This document shows positions 53,377 to 62,589 of a stretch of 64,000 nt of DNA, in pieces. Position 1 is the stretch's first letter. Every line of letters starts with the position of its first letter. Under the pieces are notes generated by a model. That model ran no database searches. It was not told the DNA's origin and worked only from the letters and a program-made list of their open reading frames with translations. This DNA comes from Morococcus cerebrosus (GTDB lineage: Bacteria > Pseudomonadota > Gammaproteobacteria > Burkholderiales > Neisseriaceae): positions 992,001 through 1,056,000 of the forward strand of contig NZ_CP094242.1 in NCBI RefSeq assembly GCF_022749515.1, given 5' to 3'. The position numbers and the translations under genes were made by a program.

Positions 53377-54633
53377 ATGACTCAGAAAACACACACCATC
53401 AAAACCTACCTCGTCGGCGGCGCCGTCCGCGATTATCTTTTAGGTTTGCCCGTCAAAGACCGCGACTGGGTGGTCGTCGGTGCCGACGCACAAACCATGC
53501 TGGCGCAAGGCTTCCAGCCGGTCGGCAAAGATTTTCCCGTGTTCCTCCACCCTGACACCCACGAAGAATACGCCCTCGCCCGTACCGAACGCAAAACCGC
53601 CAAGGGCTATGCCGGTTTCAGTTTCCACGCCGACAAAGACGTTACGCTGGAGCAGGATTTGATGCGCCGCGACCTGACCATCAACGCGATGGCGCAGGAT
53701 TCAGACGACCTCATCATCGACCCCTTCGGCGGACAACAGGATTTGGCGGCGGGTATTTTGCGCCACGTTTCCCCCGCTTTTGCCGAAGACCCCGTCCGCA
53801 TCCTGCGCACCGCCCGCTTTGCCGCGCGCTACGGTTTTGAAATCGCCGAAGAAACCATGAAGCTGATGCGGCAGATGGTGGAAAACGGCGAAGCGGACGC
53901 TTTGGTTGCCGAACGCGTCTGGCAGGAGTTGGCGAAAGGTTTGATGGAAAAAAATCCCCGAAAGATGATTGAAGTATTGCGCGAATGCGGCGCACTCAAA
54001 GTCTTGCTGCCCGAAGTCGATGCCCTCTTCGGTGTGCCACAACGCGCCGACTATCATCCCGAAATCGACAGCGGCATCCATACCCTGATGACGCTGCAAC
54101 GCGCCGCCGATATGGGTCTGACGCTACCCGAACGCTACGCCGCCCTGCTGCATGATTTGGGCAAAGCCAAAACCCCGCCCGAAATCCTGCCCAAACACCA
54201 CGGACACGACCTCGCCGGCGTCGAACCCGTACGCGAAGTCAATCAGCGGCTGCGCGCGCCGAGACACTGCGCCGAGCTTGCCGAACTTGTCTGCCGCTGG
54301 CACATCATGTTCCACCAAGTCGAGCAGTTCAAAAACAAAACCATCTTAACCGTCCTAAAAAAAACCGACGCTTTCAGACGACCCGAACGCTTCGCTACCG
54401 CCCTGAACGTCTGTATTGCCGACAAACAAGGTCGTCTGAACCGCGAAAACGCCCCCTACCCGCAACGCGCGCACTGGCTCGCCCTACTCGAAGCCGCCAA
54501 CCAAGTGGATTCAGGCAAAATCGCCGCCGAATGTCGCGCGCAGGAAAAAGCGCACCTAATCGCCGAAGAAATCGACCGGGCGCGGCTGGCAAAAATTGCT
54601 CCTTTGCAAAAAGCGTATCAGACAGAAAAATAG
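53377..54633 (+). CDS. cca: CCA tRNA nucleotidyltransferase (multifunctional)
   Basis: 418 aa from ATG 53377; an in-frame TTG 21 bp upstream is less likely. Nucleotidyltransferase motifs YLVGGAVRDYLLGLPVKDRD, RRDLTINAMAQD, and DPFGGQQDL. HD-domain motif LLHDLGKAKTP, giving the phosphatase/phosphodiesterase functions of the long type-1 enzyme. It adds or repairs the 3' CCA of tRNAs. Contains several in-frame uptake sequences. Confidence 0.94.
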   Translation: MTQKTHTIKTYLVGGAVRDYLLGLPVKDRDWVVVGADAQTMLAQGFQPVGKDFPVFLHPDTHEEYALARTERKTAKGYAGFSFHADKDVTLEQDLMRRDLTINAMAQDSDDLIIDPFGGQQDLAAGILRHVSPAFAEDPVRILRTARFAARYGFEIAEETMKLMRQMVENGEADALVAERVWQELAKGLMEKNPRKMIEVLRECGALKVLLPEVDALFGVPQRADYHPEIDSGIHTLMTLQRAADMGLTLPERYAALLHDLGKAKTPPEILPKHHGHDLAGVEPVREVNQRLRAPRHCAELAELVCRWHIMFHQVEQFKNKTILTVLKKTDAFRRPERFATALNVCIADKQGRLNRENAPYPQRAHWLALLEAANQVDSGKIAAECRAQEKAHLIAEEIDRARLAKIAPLQKAYQTEK

Positions 54634-54643
54634 GAAGCTCTTA

Positions 54644-55282
54644 ATGACATCCTCACGTTATAAAATCGAACGCGCGCCCGACGGCATTACTGTGTCTGCG
54701 CGTGTTATACATGACTCTCAGGAAATCGGTTTTACCGCTCTATTTCTTATATTTTCCTTTGCTATTACATGCATCGCGCCGTTTTACCTTGAAGAGCATT
54801 ATTTCACTGATCCAATAATAATTCTTATCCATATACTTTTTACTTTCTACCTAGTCGGCTCACTGGTTTACAGCCTTCTCTGGCAACTTTTCGTACGTGA
54901 AAACATCAAGATCCGTAACCATACCCTGTCTCATGGATACACCTTGTTCTCCATTGGACGTTGGCGTAGTTTTCCGCTATCAGAAATTTCCGAATGGCAG
55001 TTTCGTGACAATATTCCCAAAGCTCCTGTTGCAAGAGGAAGGGAAGCTGAGTACCCAAACAAAAACTACTACCAAAATGGTATAAAACAACCAAAAAACG
55101 ATATCCCCAATATCTTACATATCCAAAAATGCAAACAAGGCGCATGGTCTTTCGATTATCAGGAAAAAACCATACTTATCGGCGATTTTTTTGACAGCCG
55201 TGATGCTCAGATAATCAATACTGAATTGAACAGGTTTATCCCAGCATCCGCTAAAGCCCGTCAACTTTCAGACGACCTTTGA
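54644..55282 (+). CDS. Membrane protein of unknown function
   Basis: 212 aa from ATG 54644 (AGGAAG upstream). Two hydrophobic hairpin segments (FTALFLIFSFAITCIAPFYL and IIILIHILFTFYLVGSLVYS) are followed by a soluble C-terminal domain of about 120 residues with WRSFPLSEISEWQFRDN. It resembles small PH-like-domain membrane proteins in layout. The last residues, RQLSDDL, come from a DUS that runs through the stop codon. AT-richer than cca. No family recognised. Confidence 0.65.
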   Translation: MTSSRYKIERAPDGITVSARVIHDSQEIGFTALFLIFSFAITCIAPFYLEEHYFTDPIIILIHILFTFYLVGSLVYSLLWQLFVRENIKIRNHTLSHGYTLFSIGRWRSFPLSEISEWQFRDNIPKAPVARGREAEYPNKNYYQNGIKQPKNDIPNILHIQKCKQGAWSFDYQEKTILIGDFFDSRDAQIINTELNRFIPASAKARQLSDDL

Positions 55283-55345
55283 AACAGCCGCCGCCATATC
55301 CGCTATAATCTGCCTCTCAGCCATTTCGTTACAAATATAAAAATC

Positions 55346-55654
55346 ATGATCCTACAAACCGATTTATTGCCTAAAATCAACAACGAAGATTACCAACGCC
55401 TCATCCTCAAACACAGCGTAGAATTCAGCGAAGGCGAAATCCGCCTGCTGAACGAAATCCTCGAAAAATTCACCTTCGACGTCGTTCAGGCGCAGGCATT
55501 GGCGCAGGCGGTGATGCAGCAGGTGCGCTTCGATCCCAACGCCTACCACATCGACAGCGACGACGAAGACACCACAGGCATCTGCCCCCACTGCATCAAC
55601 CCGCCCATGCCGCCCCTGCGCGATTACCTCGTTTGGCGCGAAACACGCGGCTAA
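55346..55654 (+). CDS. Conserved-looking small protein of unknown function
   Basis: 102 aa, soluble and acidic. A helical N-terminal two-thirds ([40 protein letters not shown]) is followed by an acidic linker (DSDDEDTT) and a C-terminal CPHC motif ([20 protein letters not shown]). One CxxC alone may bind a metal in a dimer. It lies 71 bp upstream of ruvB with a paired-DUS hairpin between. No family recognised. Confidence 0.65.
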   Translation: MILQTDLLPKINNEDYQRLILKHSVEFSEGEIRLLNEILEKFTFDVVQAQALAQAVMQQVRFDPNAYHIDSDDEDTTGICPHCINPPMPPLRDYLVWRETRG

Positions 55655-55667
55655 CCCCCTTTCAAAA

Positions 55668-55706
55668 AGGTCGTCTGAAAACGGCAAACCGATTTTCAGA
55701 CGACCC
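55668..55706. terminator. Paired-DUS hairpin upstream of ruvB
   Basis: AGGTCGTCTGAAAACGG opposed to TTTTCAGACGACCCC, 14 bp after the 102-aa gene and 20 bp before ruvB. The ruvB promoter would have to lie inside or upstream of it. Confidence 0.65.
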
Positions 55707-55725
55707 CAAACCCACCGGAAAACCC

Positions 55726-56757
55726 ATGCTGCAAACCGACAACCTGACCGCCGCCCAGCCCCAGCGCATCATCACCGCCCAAAGCATCTCCTCGCAGGAA
55801 GAGTTGCTCGAACGCGCCCTGCGCCCTAAAACGCTGGACGACTATATCGGGCAAGACAAAGCCAAAGAACAGCTCGCCATCTTTATCCAAGCCGCCAAAA
55901 AACGCGGCGAAGCCCTAGACCACACCCTGCTCTTCGGCCCGCCCGGACTGGGCAAAACCACGCTGGCGCACATCATCGCCAAAGAGCTGGGCGTCAACCT
56001 GCGCCAAACCAGCGGCCCCGTCCTCGAACGCGCCGGCGACCTTGCCGCCCTTCTGACCAATCTCGAGCCGCACGACGTATTGTTTATCGACGAAATCCAC
56101 CGCCTCAGCCCCGTCGTCGAAGAAATCCTCTACCCCGCGCTCGAAGACTACCAGCTCGACATCATGATAGGCGAAGGCCCTGCCGCCCGTTCCGTCAAAA
56201 TCGACCTACCGCCCTTCACGCTCGTCGGCGCAACGACTCGCGCAGGTATGCTGACCAACCCTCTGCGCGACCGCTTCGGCATCGTTGCCCGCTTGGAGTT
56301 TTATCAAAATCAAGACCTTGCCACCATCGTCAGCCGTTCCGCGCAATTACTGCAACTTGACATGGGCGAAGAAGGCGCGATGGAAGTCGCCAAGCGCAGC
56401 CGCGGCACGCCCCGCATCGCCAACCGCCTGCTGCGCCGCGTCCGCGATTTTGCCGATGTGAAAAACAACGGCGTAATTGATGCCGCCATTGCCGATGCCG
56501 CTTTAAGTATGCTGGATGTGGACGCGCAAGGTTTGGACGTCATGGACAGAAAATTCCTCGAAGCCATCCTGCACAAATTCAGCGGAGGTCCCGTCGGCCT
56601 TGATAATGTTGCCGCCGCCATCGGCGAATCCACGGACACCATCGAGGACGTTATCGAACCCTACCTCATCCAACAAGGCTTCCTGCAACGTACCCCGCGC
56701 GGCAGAATGGCCACCGAACGCGCCTACCTGCACTTCGGCTTGAAAATGGAAAAATAA
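55726..56757 (+). CDS. ruvB: Holliday junction branch migration ATPase RuvB
   Basis: 343 aa from ATG 55726, the usual length; the longer frame runs back through the hairpin. Walker [11 protein letters not shown] (70-79), Walker [11 protein letters not shown], sensor VGATTRAG, arginine finger in NPLRDRFGI, and a C-terminal winged helix ([15 protein letters not shown]). It drives branch migration with RuvA. ruvA and ruvC are not adjacent. Confidence 0.96.
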   Translation: MLQTDNLTAAQPQRIITAQSISSQEELLERALRPKTLDDYIGQDKAKEQLAIFIQAAKKRGEALDHTLLFGPPGLGKTTLAHIIAKELGVNLRQTSGPVLERAGDLAALLTNLEPHDVLFIDEIHRLSPVVEEILYPALEDYQLDIMIGEGPAARSVKIDLPPFTLVGATTRAGMLTNPLRDRFGIVARLEFYQNQDLATIVSRSAQLLQLDMGEEGAMEVAKRSRGTPRIANRLLRRVRDFADVKNNGVIDAAIADAALSMLDVDAQGLDVMDRKFLEAILHKFSGGPVGLDNVAAAIGESTDTIEDVIEPYLIQQGFLQRTPRGRMATERAYLHFGLKMEK

Positions 56758-56773
56758 GCGTATTGAAATGAAG

Positions 56774-56816
56774 AAAGGTCGTCTGAAACCGGATTTTTGG
56801 TTTTCAGACGACCTTT
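56774..56816. terminator. Paired-DUS terminator after ruvB
   Basis: AAAGGTCGTCTGAAACC opposed to GGTTTTCAGACGACCTTT, then a T-run, 17 bp after ruvB. Confidence 0.82.
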
Positions 56817-56875
56817 TTGTATCCATTCGAATGGAAGACTTGAGTCAGGATAAAGGCAAGTGCTTTTCTCGTAAG

Positions 56876-58900
56876 CTAGTGTTTGTCCTCACCCTCTTTG
56901 GCAGTATCTTTCCCGCCGTCTTTATCTGTCTGAACCGGCGTAACTGGGAAAAACAAGATCAGCGGGTTGGCTTTAATCTGCTGCCAGAAGCTTTTGCACA
57001 AATTGCCGACGCTGCCGATTTTCGTGCCGCGCGAGCGCAGGGCGACGAAGAGGGCGAGGGTGAAGCTGACGATGAGGTTGACCAAACCGATGGCGAGGAC
57101 GCTGCAAATGCCGAGCATGAATGTGCCAAAGCCGACGTTGCCACTGACGGTGGCGTAGCCGAGGTTGGCAGAGGAGAAGGCGACATGGCGGATGTCCAGC
57201 GGCAGACCGAGGAGGTGTCCGAAGTAGCCGGTCATGCCCAAGAGCATACCGAAGATGAAGTTGCCGACCAGCGAGCCGTAGTGTTTGTGAATGTAGGCGG
57301 CGAGGACGCGGCGGGGTTTGGGGCGCATGATTTTGCGCAACAAGGGATTGAAGGGCAGGCGTTGGCGCAGGTTGAGGTAGTCGGCGCGGTTGTCGAAGAA
57401 GCCTGCGATGATGCCGGAACAGAACAGCCACAAGCCCGCAATAGCGGCATACCATAGGGTCGGATGATTGATGATGTCTATGGATTTGAACTGGTAGGCG
57501 GTGGTGTGGGCATCAAGTATAGGCTGTTGGTGCAGATGGGCATAGCCGAACGATATGGCACACGCCAAAAGGATGGCGATGGAAACGTTGCCGAAGACGG
57601 CGACGCTTTGGGAGCGGCATACGTCGATAAGGAGCTTGGCGAGCTTGTTGTCCACCGCTTTGCCGCCTTCGTTGAGATCGACTTGTTCGGCGAAGCTGGC
57701 GGCGGTCATGGCGGGCTGTTTGGTGGCGACGGTGCAGTGCAGCATATGGATGAGCATGAAGCCTATGCCGTAGTTGAGCCCTGACAGCAAGGAGGTAACG
57801 AAGGGGCTGAAGCCGAGTGTGCCGATGTGGATTTTGTGCAATGCCATCAGGGCGATGATGACGCCGCCGCCCGCCGCGGAGTAGAACATTTTGAAATATT
57901 CTTTGCGGTTGCGGGTGATGTAATGCTCGCCGTGGTGGCTTTTGTTTTCGGTAATGCTGCGGGCGAGCATGCGTATGCTGCTGCGGCGCAGGTGGCGGGT
58001 ACTGTATTGCTCGACCGCGGCGTAGATGAGGGAGTTCATCAGGGTAATGGTGAGGCGGTTGCGGTTGCCGGCATCGGTTTGGATGTCGGTGAGCAGTTTC
58101 AGGCGATCTACGGTCTGCTGGAGCCGTTCAAGCAGGTGGGCGACTTTGACGGACGAGCCTGAACCTGCGCCCGTCCCTTTTCGGCGCAGATAGTCGATCT
58201 GGCTGCAACATTGGTCGAACATGACTTCAAGGTGGGCGGTGTCGTAAGGGGTGGTGTCGTTGCGGTAGTGTTCGACCAGTTTGGCGGTTTCGCGCTGGAG
58301 GGCGACGAAGGGCGAATCGGCTTCGAGCAGGCGCGGGGCGATGCGGATGAGGTCGGGTTCGATGGCTTCGGAGGCAATCCAAATGGCCAGCATTTCGATG
58401 GCGCGCAGGCGGGCGTCAACCAACTGGCGGCAGGCGTTTTGCGGCAAGGCGGGATCGGCGCTTGTGCGTATCAGGTCGTACAGGCTTAACCATTGGCGGA
58501 TGCTGAGGGTTTGCAGCCATTTGTCGTCGTTTTCGGAGTGGAAAAGGTAGAGGAACACTTCGCGCAGGTTGGCAAAGTCTTTGTAGGACGGGCTGAAGCG
58601 TTCGTATATGCGTATGCCCATCTCGCGGGTAAAGCTGTGGCGCGAGAAGATGCCGAGTTTGATCAGCGCGGGATAGATGTGGACTTGCGAAAGCCAGTGG
58701 TAGAAGCGGCCACTGAAGTTTTTTCCGAGTTCTTCGTCTTGTTTGAGCGTGGAGATAATCAGGTCGAAGCGTTCTGCCGCCTGTTTTTTGCCGCCGCGCC
58801 GCAGGAATTTGATTAAGGCGTTGAGGATAAGGACGAAATCGGTGTCGGTCAGACTTTTGGAAAGTAAGGGATGTAGATTTTGGTGAGTAATTTTTTCCAT
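56876..58900 (-). CDS. Gcr-family ('site-specific recombinase') multi-pass membrane protein
   Basis: 674 aa from ATG 58900; an in-frame start 87 bp upstream is less likely. The N-terminal half is helical and soluble (ALIKFLRRGGKKQAAERFDL; IYPALIKLGIFSRHSFTREM). The C-terminal half has about six or seven membrane segments (GGGVIIALMALHKIHIG; PFVTSLLSGLNYGIGFMLIH; VSIAILLACAISFGYAH; FGMLLGMTGYFGHLLG). This is the family named SpecificRecomb/Gcr in gonococcus. No tyrosine- or serine-recombinase catalytic motif is visible, so the recombinase name is doubtful. Confidence 0.8.
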   Translation of the reverse strand: MEKITHQNLHPLLSKSLTDTDFVLILNALIKFLRRGGKKQAAERFDLIISTLKQDEELGKNFSGRFYHWLSQVHIYPALIKLGIFSRHSFTREMGIRIYERFSPSYKDFANLREVFLYLFHSENDDKWLQTLSIRQWLSLYDLIRTSADPALPQNACRQLVDARLRAIEMLAIWIASEAIEPDLIRIAPRLLEADSPFVALQRETAKLVEHYRNDTTPYDTAHLEVMFDQCCSQIDYLRRKGTGAGSGSSVKVAHLLERLQQTVDRLKLLTDIQTDAGNRNRLTITLMNSLIYAAVEQYSTRHLRRSSIRMLARSITENKSHHGEHYITRNRKEYFKMFYSAAGGGVIIALMALHKIHIGTLGFSPFVTSLLSGLNYGIGFMLIHMLHCTVATKQPAMTAASFAEQVDLNEGGKAVDNKLAKLLIDVCRSQSVAVFGNVSIAILLACAISFGYAHLHQQPILDAHTTAYQFKSIDIINHPTLWYAAIAGLWLFCSGIIAGFFDNRADYLNLRQRLPFNPLLRKIMRPKPRRVLAAYIHKHYGSLVGNFIFGMLLGMTGYFGHLLGLPLDIRHVAFSSANLGYATVSGNVGFGTFMLGICSVLAIGLVNLIVSFTLALFVALRSRGTKIGSVGNLCKSFWQQIKANPLILFFPVTPVQTDKDGGKDTAKEGEDKH

Positions 58901-59017
58901 TGCGGTATTTTTACATAAAACGGCGGGTTTGATAAGTTCGGGTAATTTATGCAACCTGCTGTAAGCACATTCGATATTTTGGAGCAATGTTTGACGATTT
59001 CAACCCTCTTTGTTTTG

Positions 59018-59053
59018 AAAAGGTCGTCTGAAAACCAGTTTCAGACGACCTTT
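59018..59053. terminator. Paired-DUS terminator after nadE
   Basis: AAAAGGTCGTCTGAAA and complement with a compact loop, starting 4 bp past the nadE stop. Confidence 0.8.
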
Positions 59054-59056
59054 CGC

Positions 59057-59848
59057 TTATTTCAGCATCTCTTCGGGAATGTTACAGACAGGAATCGGAT
59101 TGACTTTGTGCTGCATGGCTTTGTGCAGGCGGGTGTAGATTTCCAAGACTTCGCGCTGCCTGCCTTCAAAATCTTCGGGACGGTGCGTGCCGTAAACACT
59201 CATCGCCCATTCGAGTTCGGGGTAGCTTGCGCCCATCTGTTCTTCGTCCGTGCGTTCGGTATCCCAAAGCCCGTCGGTCGGCACGGCTTTTTGGATGGAC
59301 TCGGCGATGTCCAGTTCGCCGGCAATTTGATAAATCTGCGTTTTGGTCAAATCGGCAATCGGGCTGATGTCCACGCCGCCGTCGCCGTATTTGGTGAAAA
59401 AGCCTACGCCGAAATCTTCGATTTTGTTGCCCGTGCCGGTAACCAGCAAACCGTTTAGCTGCCCGTAATAATAAAGCGTCAGCATCCGCAGGCGGCTGCG
59501 GGCGTTGGCAAGCGCAAGCTGTTTGGCGGGGAACTCGGTTTCATCGACCTCGACATCGGCGGCAAAAGTATCGAAAGTCGGCGTCAAATCCACACGCATC
59601 CCGCTGACGTTGGGAAACGCCTGTTCCAACCGGCGGATGTGTTCCTGCGCGCGGCTGACTTGGTCGGCTTTTTGGCGGATGGGCATTTCAAGCAGTAGAA
59701 CCTTCAGCCCCGTCCGTGCCGCGATGGCGGAAACGACCGCGGAATCGATACCGCCGGAAACGCCGACGACAAACCCTTTGGCGTGTGCGGCGGCGGCATA
59801 GTTTTTCAGCCAGTCGGCAATATGGCGGATAACGGCTTGGGTCTGCAT
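59057..59848 (-). CDS. nadE: NH3-dependent NAD+ synthetase
   Basis: 263 aa from ATG 59848; the frame stays open upstream through a paired-DUS hairpin, so the longer start is rejected. P-loop VGVSGGIDSA (29-38), EMPIRQKADQVSRAQEHI, GTGNKIEDFGVGFFTKYGDG and GLWDTERTDEEQMGASY. It lacks the N-terminal glutaminase domain, so it uses ammonia. Last step of NAD synthesis in the cytoplasm. Confidence 0.95.
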   Translation of the reverse strand: MQTQAVIRHIADWLKNYAAAAHAKGFVVGVSGGIDSAVVSAIAARTGLKVLLLEMPIRQKADQVSRAQEHIRRLEQAFPNVSGMRVDLTPTFDTFAADVEVDETEFPAKQLALANARSRLRMLTLYYYGQLNGLLVTGTGNKIEDFGVGFFTKYGDGGVDISPIADLTKTQIYQIAGELDIAESIQKAVPTDGLWDTERTDEEQMGASYPELEWAMSVYGTHRPEDFEGRQREVLEIYTRLHKAMQHKVNPIPVCNIPEEMLK

Positions 59849-60327
59849 AGTCAGGCTCCTGATTTGAAAGGGGGAATCATACCCGATTTTGAGAGGCTGC
59901 GGCATATGGACCGGACAGGTCGTCTGAAAATCGGTTTCGCAGCTTTCAGACGACTTTCCCCCTGTTTTCATCAGCAATAAAATCCTGCTGAAATTTCGCA
60001 CAATCTTTCCCAATTTGAAACAATTTCCTGATTTTGTTATTATTCCTTCAAACAAAGAAATAATCATCATCCAATTTGTCTCACCCGCCCCCCATTACGA
60101 CCGATTCATCTGTGCGTTTTTACTCTCTTTTTCCCTTGTTTTTCATCCGGCAGGACGGTTTAAACGCCATTCGTTTTTTGTCTGCGTTTTATAGTGGATT
60201 ACCAAAAATCGGGAAAGTCTCGGACCCTGTCCGACAGACCATGTTTTATTCCTAGTTTTTGTTAATCAACCATATACAGCCTTGCGCCCGTATCCGCCTG
60301 CCTCACCATCCCAAAGGAGGTCAAGGT
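59849..60327. promoter_or_regulatory. Long intergenic region between nadE and the BCCT carrier
   Basis: 479 bp without a convincing gene. It holds a paired-DUS hairpin at 59917-59956, a T-rich stretch (60110-60190), and the 12 bases TATAGTGGATTA at 60190-60201. Those match only the outer end of a Correia element and are not followed by its core. The strong AAAGGAGG (60313-60320) just before TTG 60328 is the carrier's ribosome-binding site. Confidence 0.45.
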
Positions 60328-62355
60328 TTGTCTTTATTTCATTTCTTACGCAACCGCTCTTCGTTCAATCCCTTCGTCGTTTCCGTTACGCTGTCCTTCG
60401 TGCTGCTGGTCATCGGCATCGCGCTTTTGATTCCGCAGCAGGCAGAAACCGTCCTCAATGCCGCCAAAACAGGCATTTTCAAAAACTTCAGTTGGTTTTA
60501 CATCTTGGCGTTTTCAGCCTTCTTCTTCTTCCTGCTCGCACTTTCGGTCAGCAGCTTCGGCAACATCAAACTGGGCAGCAACGAAGAAGAGCCTGAATTT
60601 AGCTTTTGGTCTTGGCTCGCCATGCTGTTCGCGGCGGGTATGGGGGTCGGGTTGATGTTTTTCGGTGTCGCCGAACCGCTCACCCACTATCTGTCCCCCA
60701 TCACCGAAGGCGGCAGCGGCGCAAGGCAGCAGGACGCGTTGCTCCACACCCTCTTCCACTGGGGTGTACATGCCTGGTCGGTTTACGCCGCCATGGCGTT
60801 GGCGCTCGCCTATTTCGCCTTCCGCTACAAACTCCCGCTTTCCCTGCGCTCCTGCTTTTATCCGCTGTTGAAAGAGAAAATCGACGGTAAGGCAGGCGAC
60901 ATCATCGACATACTCGCGCTGGTCGCCACCCTGTTCGGCATCATTACCACGCTCGGTTTCGGCGCGGCGCAGTTGGGCGCGGGCTTGGCACAAATCGGCT
61001 GGATAAGCGAAAACACCTTTTCCGTACAAACCATCGTGATTTTCGCCGTCATGGGTTTGGCAGTCGCCTCCGCCGCCTCCGGCATAGGCAAAGGCGTCAA
61101 AATGTTGAGCGAGATGAACTTGACCCTTGCTTTTGTACTGATGGTTTTCGTCCTCGCCACCGGCCCGACCCTCCACCTGCTCTCCGCCTTCAACGACAAC
61201 CTCGGCACTTACCTGAGCAACCTCGTACAACTCAGTTTCAAAACATACAGCTACGAACAAAACCATACCGAATGGTTCGGCGGCTGGACCATCTTATACT
61301 GGGCATGGTGGTGTTCTTGGGCGCCTTTCGTCGGACTCTTCATCGCCCGCATCTCGCGCGGACGCACCATACGCGAATTCATTTTCGGCGTTTTGGCGGT
61401 TCCCTCCCTGTTCTGCGTCATCTGGTTTACCATCTTCGGCGATACCGCCATCTGGATTAACGACCACACCGCAGCAGGCGCATTGGGCGAATTGACCGGC
61501 ACGCCCGAAAAACTCCTCTTCCGCTTCCTCGAATACCTCCCCCTGCCGACCCTCACAGGGCTCGTCAGCCTCATGGTGATCGCCCTCTTCTTCATCACCT
61601 CCGCCGACTCCGGCATTTATGTCCTCAACAACATCGCCTCCCGCGACAAAAGCCTGACCGCCCCACGCTGGCAGGCAGTGATGTGGGGGCTGTTGATGTC
61701 CGCAGCCGCCATCGTCCTTTTGCGCTTCGGCGGACTGCCCACCCTGCAAACCATGACCCTTATCGTCGCCCTGCCTTTCGCCATGCTCATGCTGATCATG
61801 TGTTTCAGCCTCTGGCGCGGATTAAACGCCGACCACAAATACTTCACGACCGCCGTCACCCCCTCCAGTGTCTATTGGAGCGGCGACAACTGGCAGGACA
61901 GGCTCGAGCGTATGCTGAACCAAACGCAGGAACAAGACATCCTCAAATTCCTCAAAACCACCGCCCTGCCCGCCATGCGCGAACTGAGCGAAGAGTTGTC
62001 CGACAAATACAGCCTGAGCGTCGACATCCAAACCTACTTCGACCGCGAAGAGCCTGCCGTCGAATTCACCATCCACAAAGAGTCCCTGCGCGACTTCATG
62101 TACGGCATTAAAACCATCAAGCGCGAAGTGTCCGAACAGCTTATCAAAGACGGCCACCTCCCGCACATCCGCCACAACGTAACCTACGAGCCCTACACCT
62201 ACTTCTTCGACGGCCGCAGCGGCTACGACGTGCAATACATGAACCGCCGCGAACTCATCGCCGACATCCTTAAGCAGTACGAGCGTTACCTCAACCTCCT
62301 GACCAATGTCGGACAAGAACTCATGTCGCACCAGCAAACCGAATTGGCGGAATAA
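60328..62355 (+). CDS. betT: BCCT-family betaine/choline/carnitine transporter
   Basis: 675 aa from a TTG at 60328, chosen because AAAGGAGG lies 7 bases upstream. A TTG 69 bp earlier has no ribosome-binding site. Twelve membrane segments and the BCCT signature (WAWWCSWAPFVGLFIARISR, GRTIREF; FFGVAEPLTHY) are present. A cytoplasmic C-terminal tail of about 150 residues (from HKYFTTAVTPSS) is typical of osmoregulated BetT-type carriers. Imports glycine betaine or choline with sodium or protons; substrate not provable here. Confidence 0.9.
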   Translation: MSLFHFLRNRSSFNPFVVSVTLSFVLLVIGIALLIPQQAETVLNAAKTGIFKNFSWFYILAFSAFFFFLLALSVSSFGNIKLGSNEEEPEFSFWSWLAMLFAAGMGVGLMFFGVAEPLTHYLSPITEGGSGARQQDALLHTLFHWGVHAWSVYAAMALALAYFAFRYKLPLSLRSCFYPLLKEKIDGKAGDIIDILALVATLFGIITTLGFGAAQLGAGLAQIGWISENTFSVQTIVIFAVMGLAVASAASGIGKGVKMLSEMNLTLAFVLMVFVLATGPTLHLLSAFNDNLGTYLSNLVQLSFKTYSYEQNHTEWFGGWTILYWAWWCSWAPFVGLFIARISRGRTIREFIFGVLAVPSLFCVIWFTIFGDTAIWINDHTAAGALGELTGTPEKLLFRFLEYLPLPTLTGLVSLMVIALFFITSADSGIYVLNNIASRDKSLTAPRWQAVMWGLLMSAAAIVLLRFGGLPTLQTMTLIVALPFAMLMLIMCFSLWRGLNADHKYFTTAVTPSSVYWSGDNWQDRLERMLNQTQEQDILKFLKTTALPAMRELSEELSDKYSLSVDIQTYFDREEPAVEFTIHKESLRDFMYGIKTIKREVSEQLIKDGHLPHIRHNVTYEPYTYFFDGRSGYDVQYMNRRELIADILKQYERYLNLLTNVGQELMSHQQTELAE

Positions 62356-62377
62356 GTTTTGTTTGAATAAGTTGCAA

Positions 62378-62424
62378 CAAAGGTCGTCTGAAAACGGATT
62401 TCCCGTTTTCAGACGACCTTTTGT
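62378..62424. terminator. Paired-DUS terminator after the BCCT gene
   Basis: AAAGGTCGTCTGAAAACGG opposed to CCGTTTTCAGACGACCTTT around an 8-base loop, 24 bp past the stop. Confidence 0.83.
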
Positions 62425-62471
62425 CATGCGTTCAAATCAAACCACACATTCCATCTAAAACCCAACCGTAG

Positions 62472-62488
62472 CGTGGGCTTTGCCCACG
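62472..62488. repeat. Short perfect hairpin repeat
   Basis: CGTGGGC-ttt-GCCCACG, a 7-bp stem with a 3-base loop, between two paired-DUS hairpins. No T-run follows on either strand, so it is not called a terminator. Confidence 0.4.
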
Positions 62489-62529
62489 AAAAACCACCGC
62501 CCAATCCATCTTTAAAAAAACCAAATAAA

Positions 62530-62573
62530 AAACGTCGTCTAAAAACCCAAGTCCGGCTTTTCAGACGACCTTT
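62530..62573 (-). terminator. Paired-DUS terminator after the copper ATPase gene
   Basis: AACGTCGTCTAAAAA (degenerate) opposed to TTTTCAGACGACCTTT, 17 bp beyond the ATPase stop on the minus strand. Confidence 0.68.
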
Positions 62574-62589
62574 CCCCTCCCCAAACCAC

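Noticed and set aside
60514..61266. 250-aa minus-strand open frame inside the BCCT carrier
   Set aside because: Acidic, glutamate-rich reverse reading of membrane-segment codons, a common shadow pattern.
62472..62488. CGTGGGC hairpin as a terminator
   Set aside because: No T-run follows on either strand, and two better terminators flank it.
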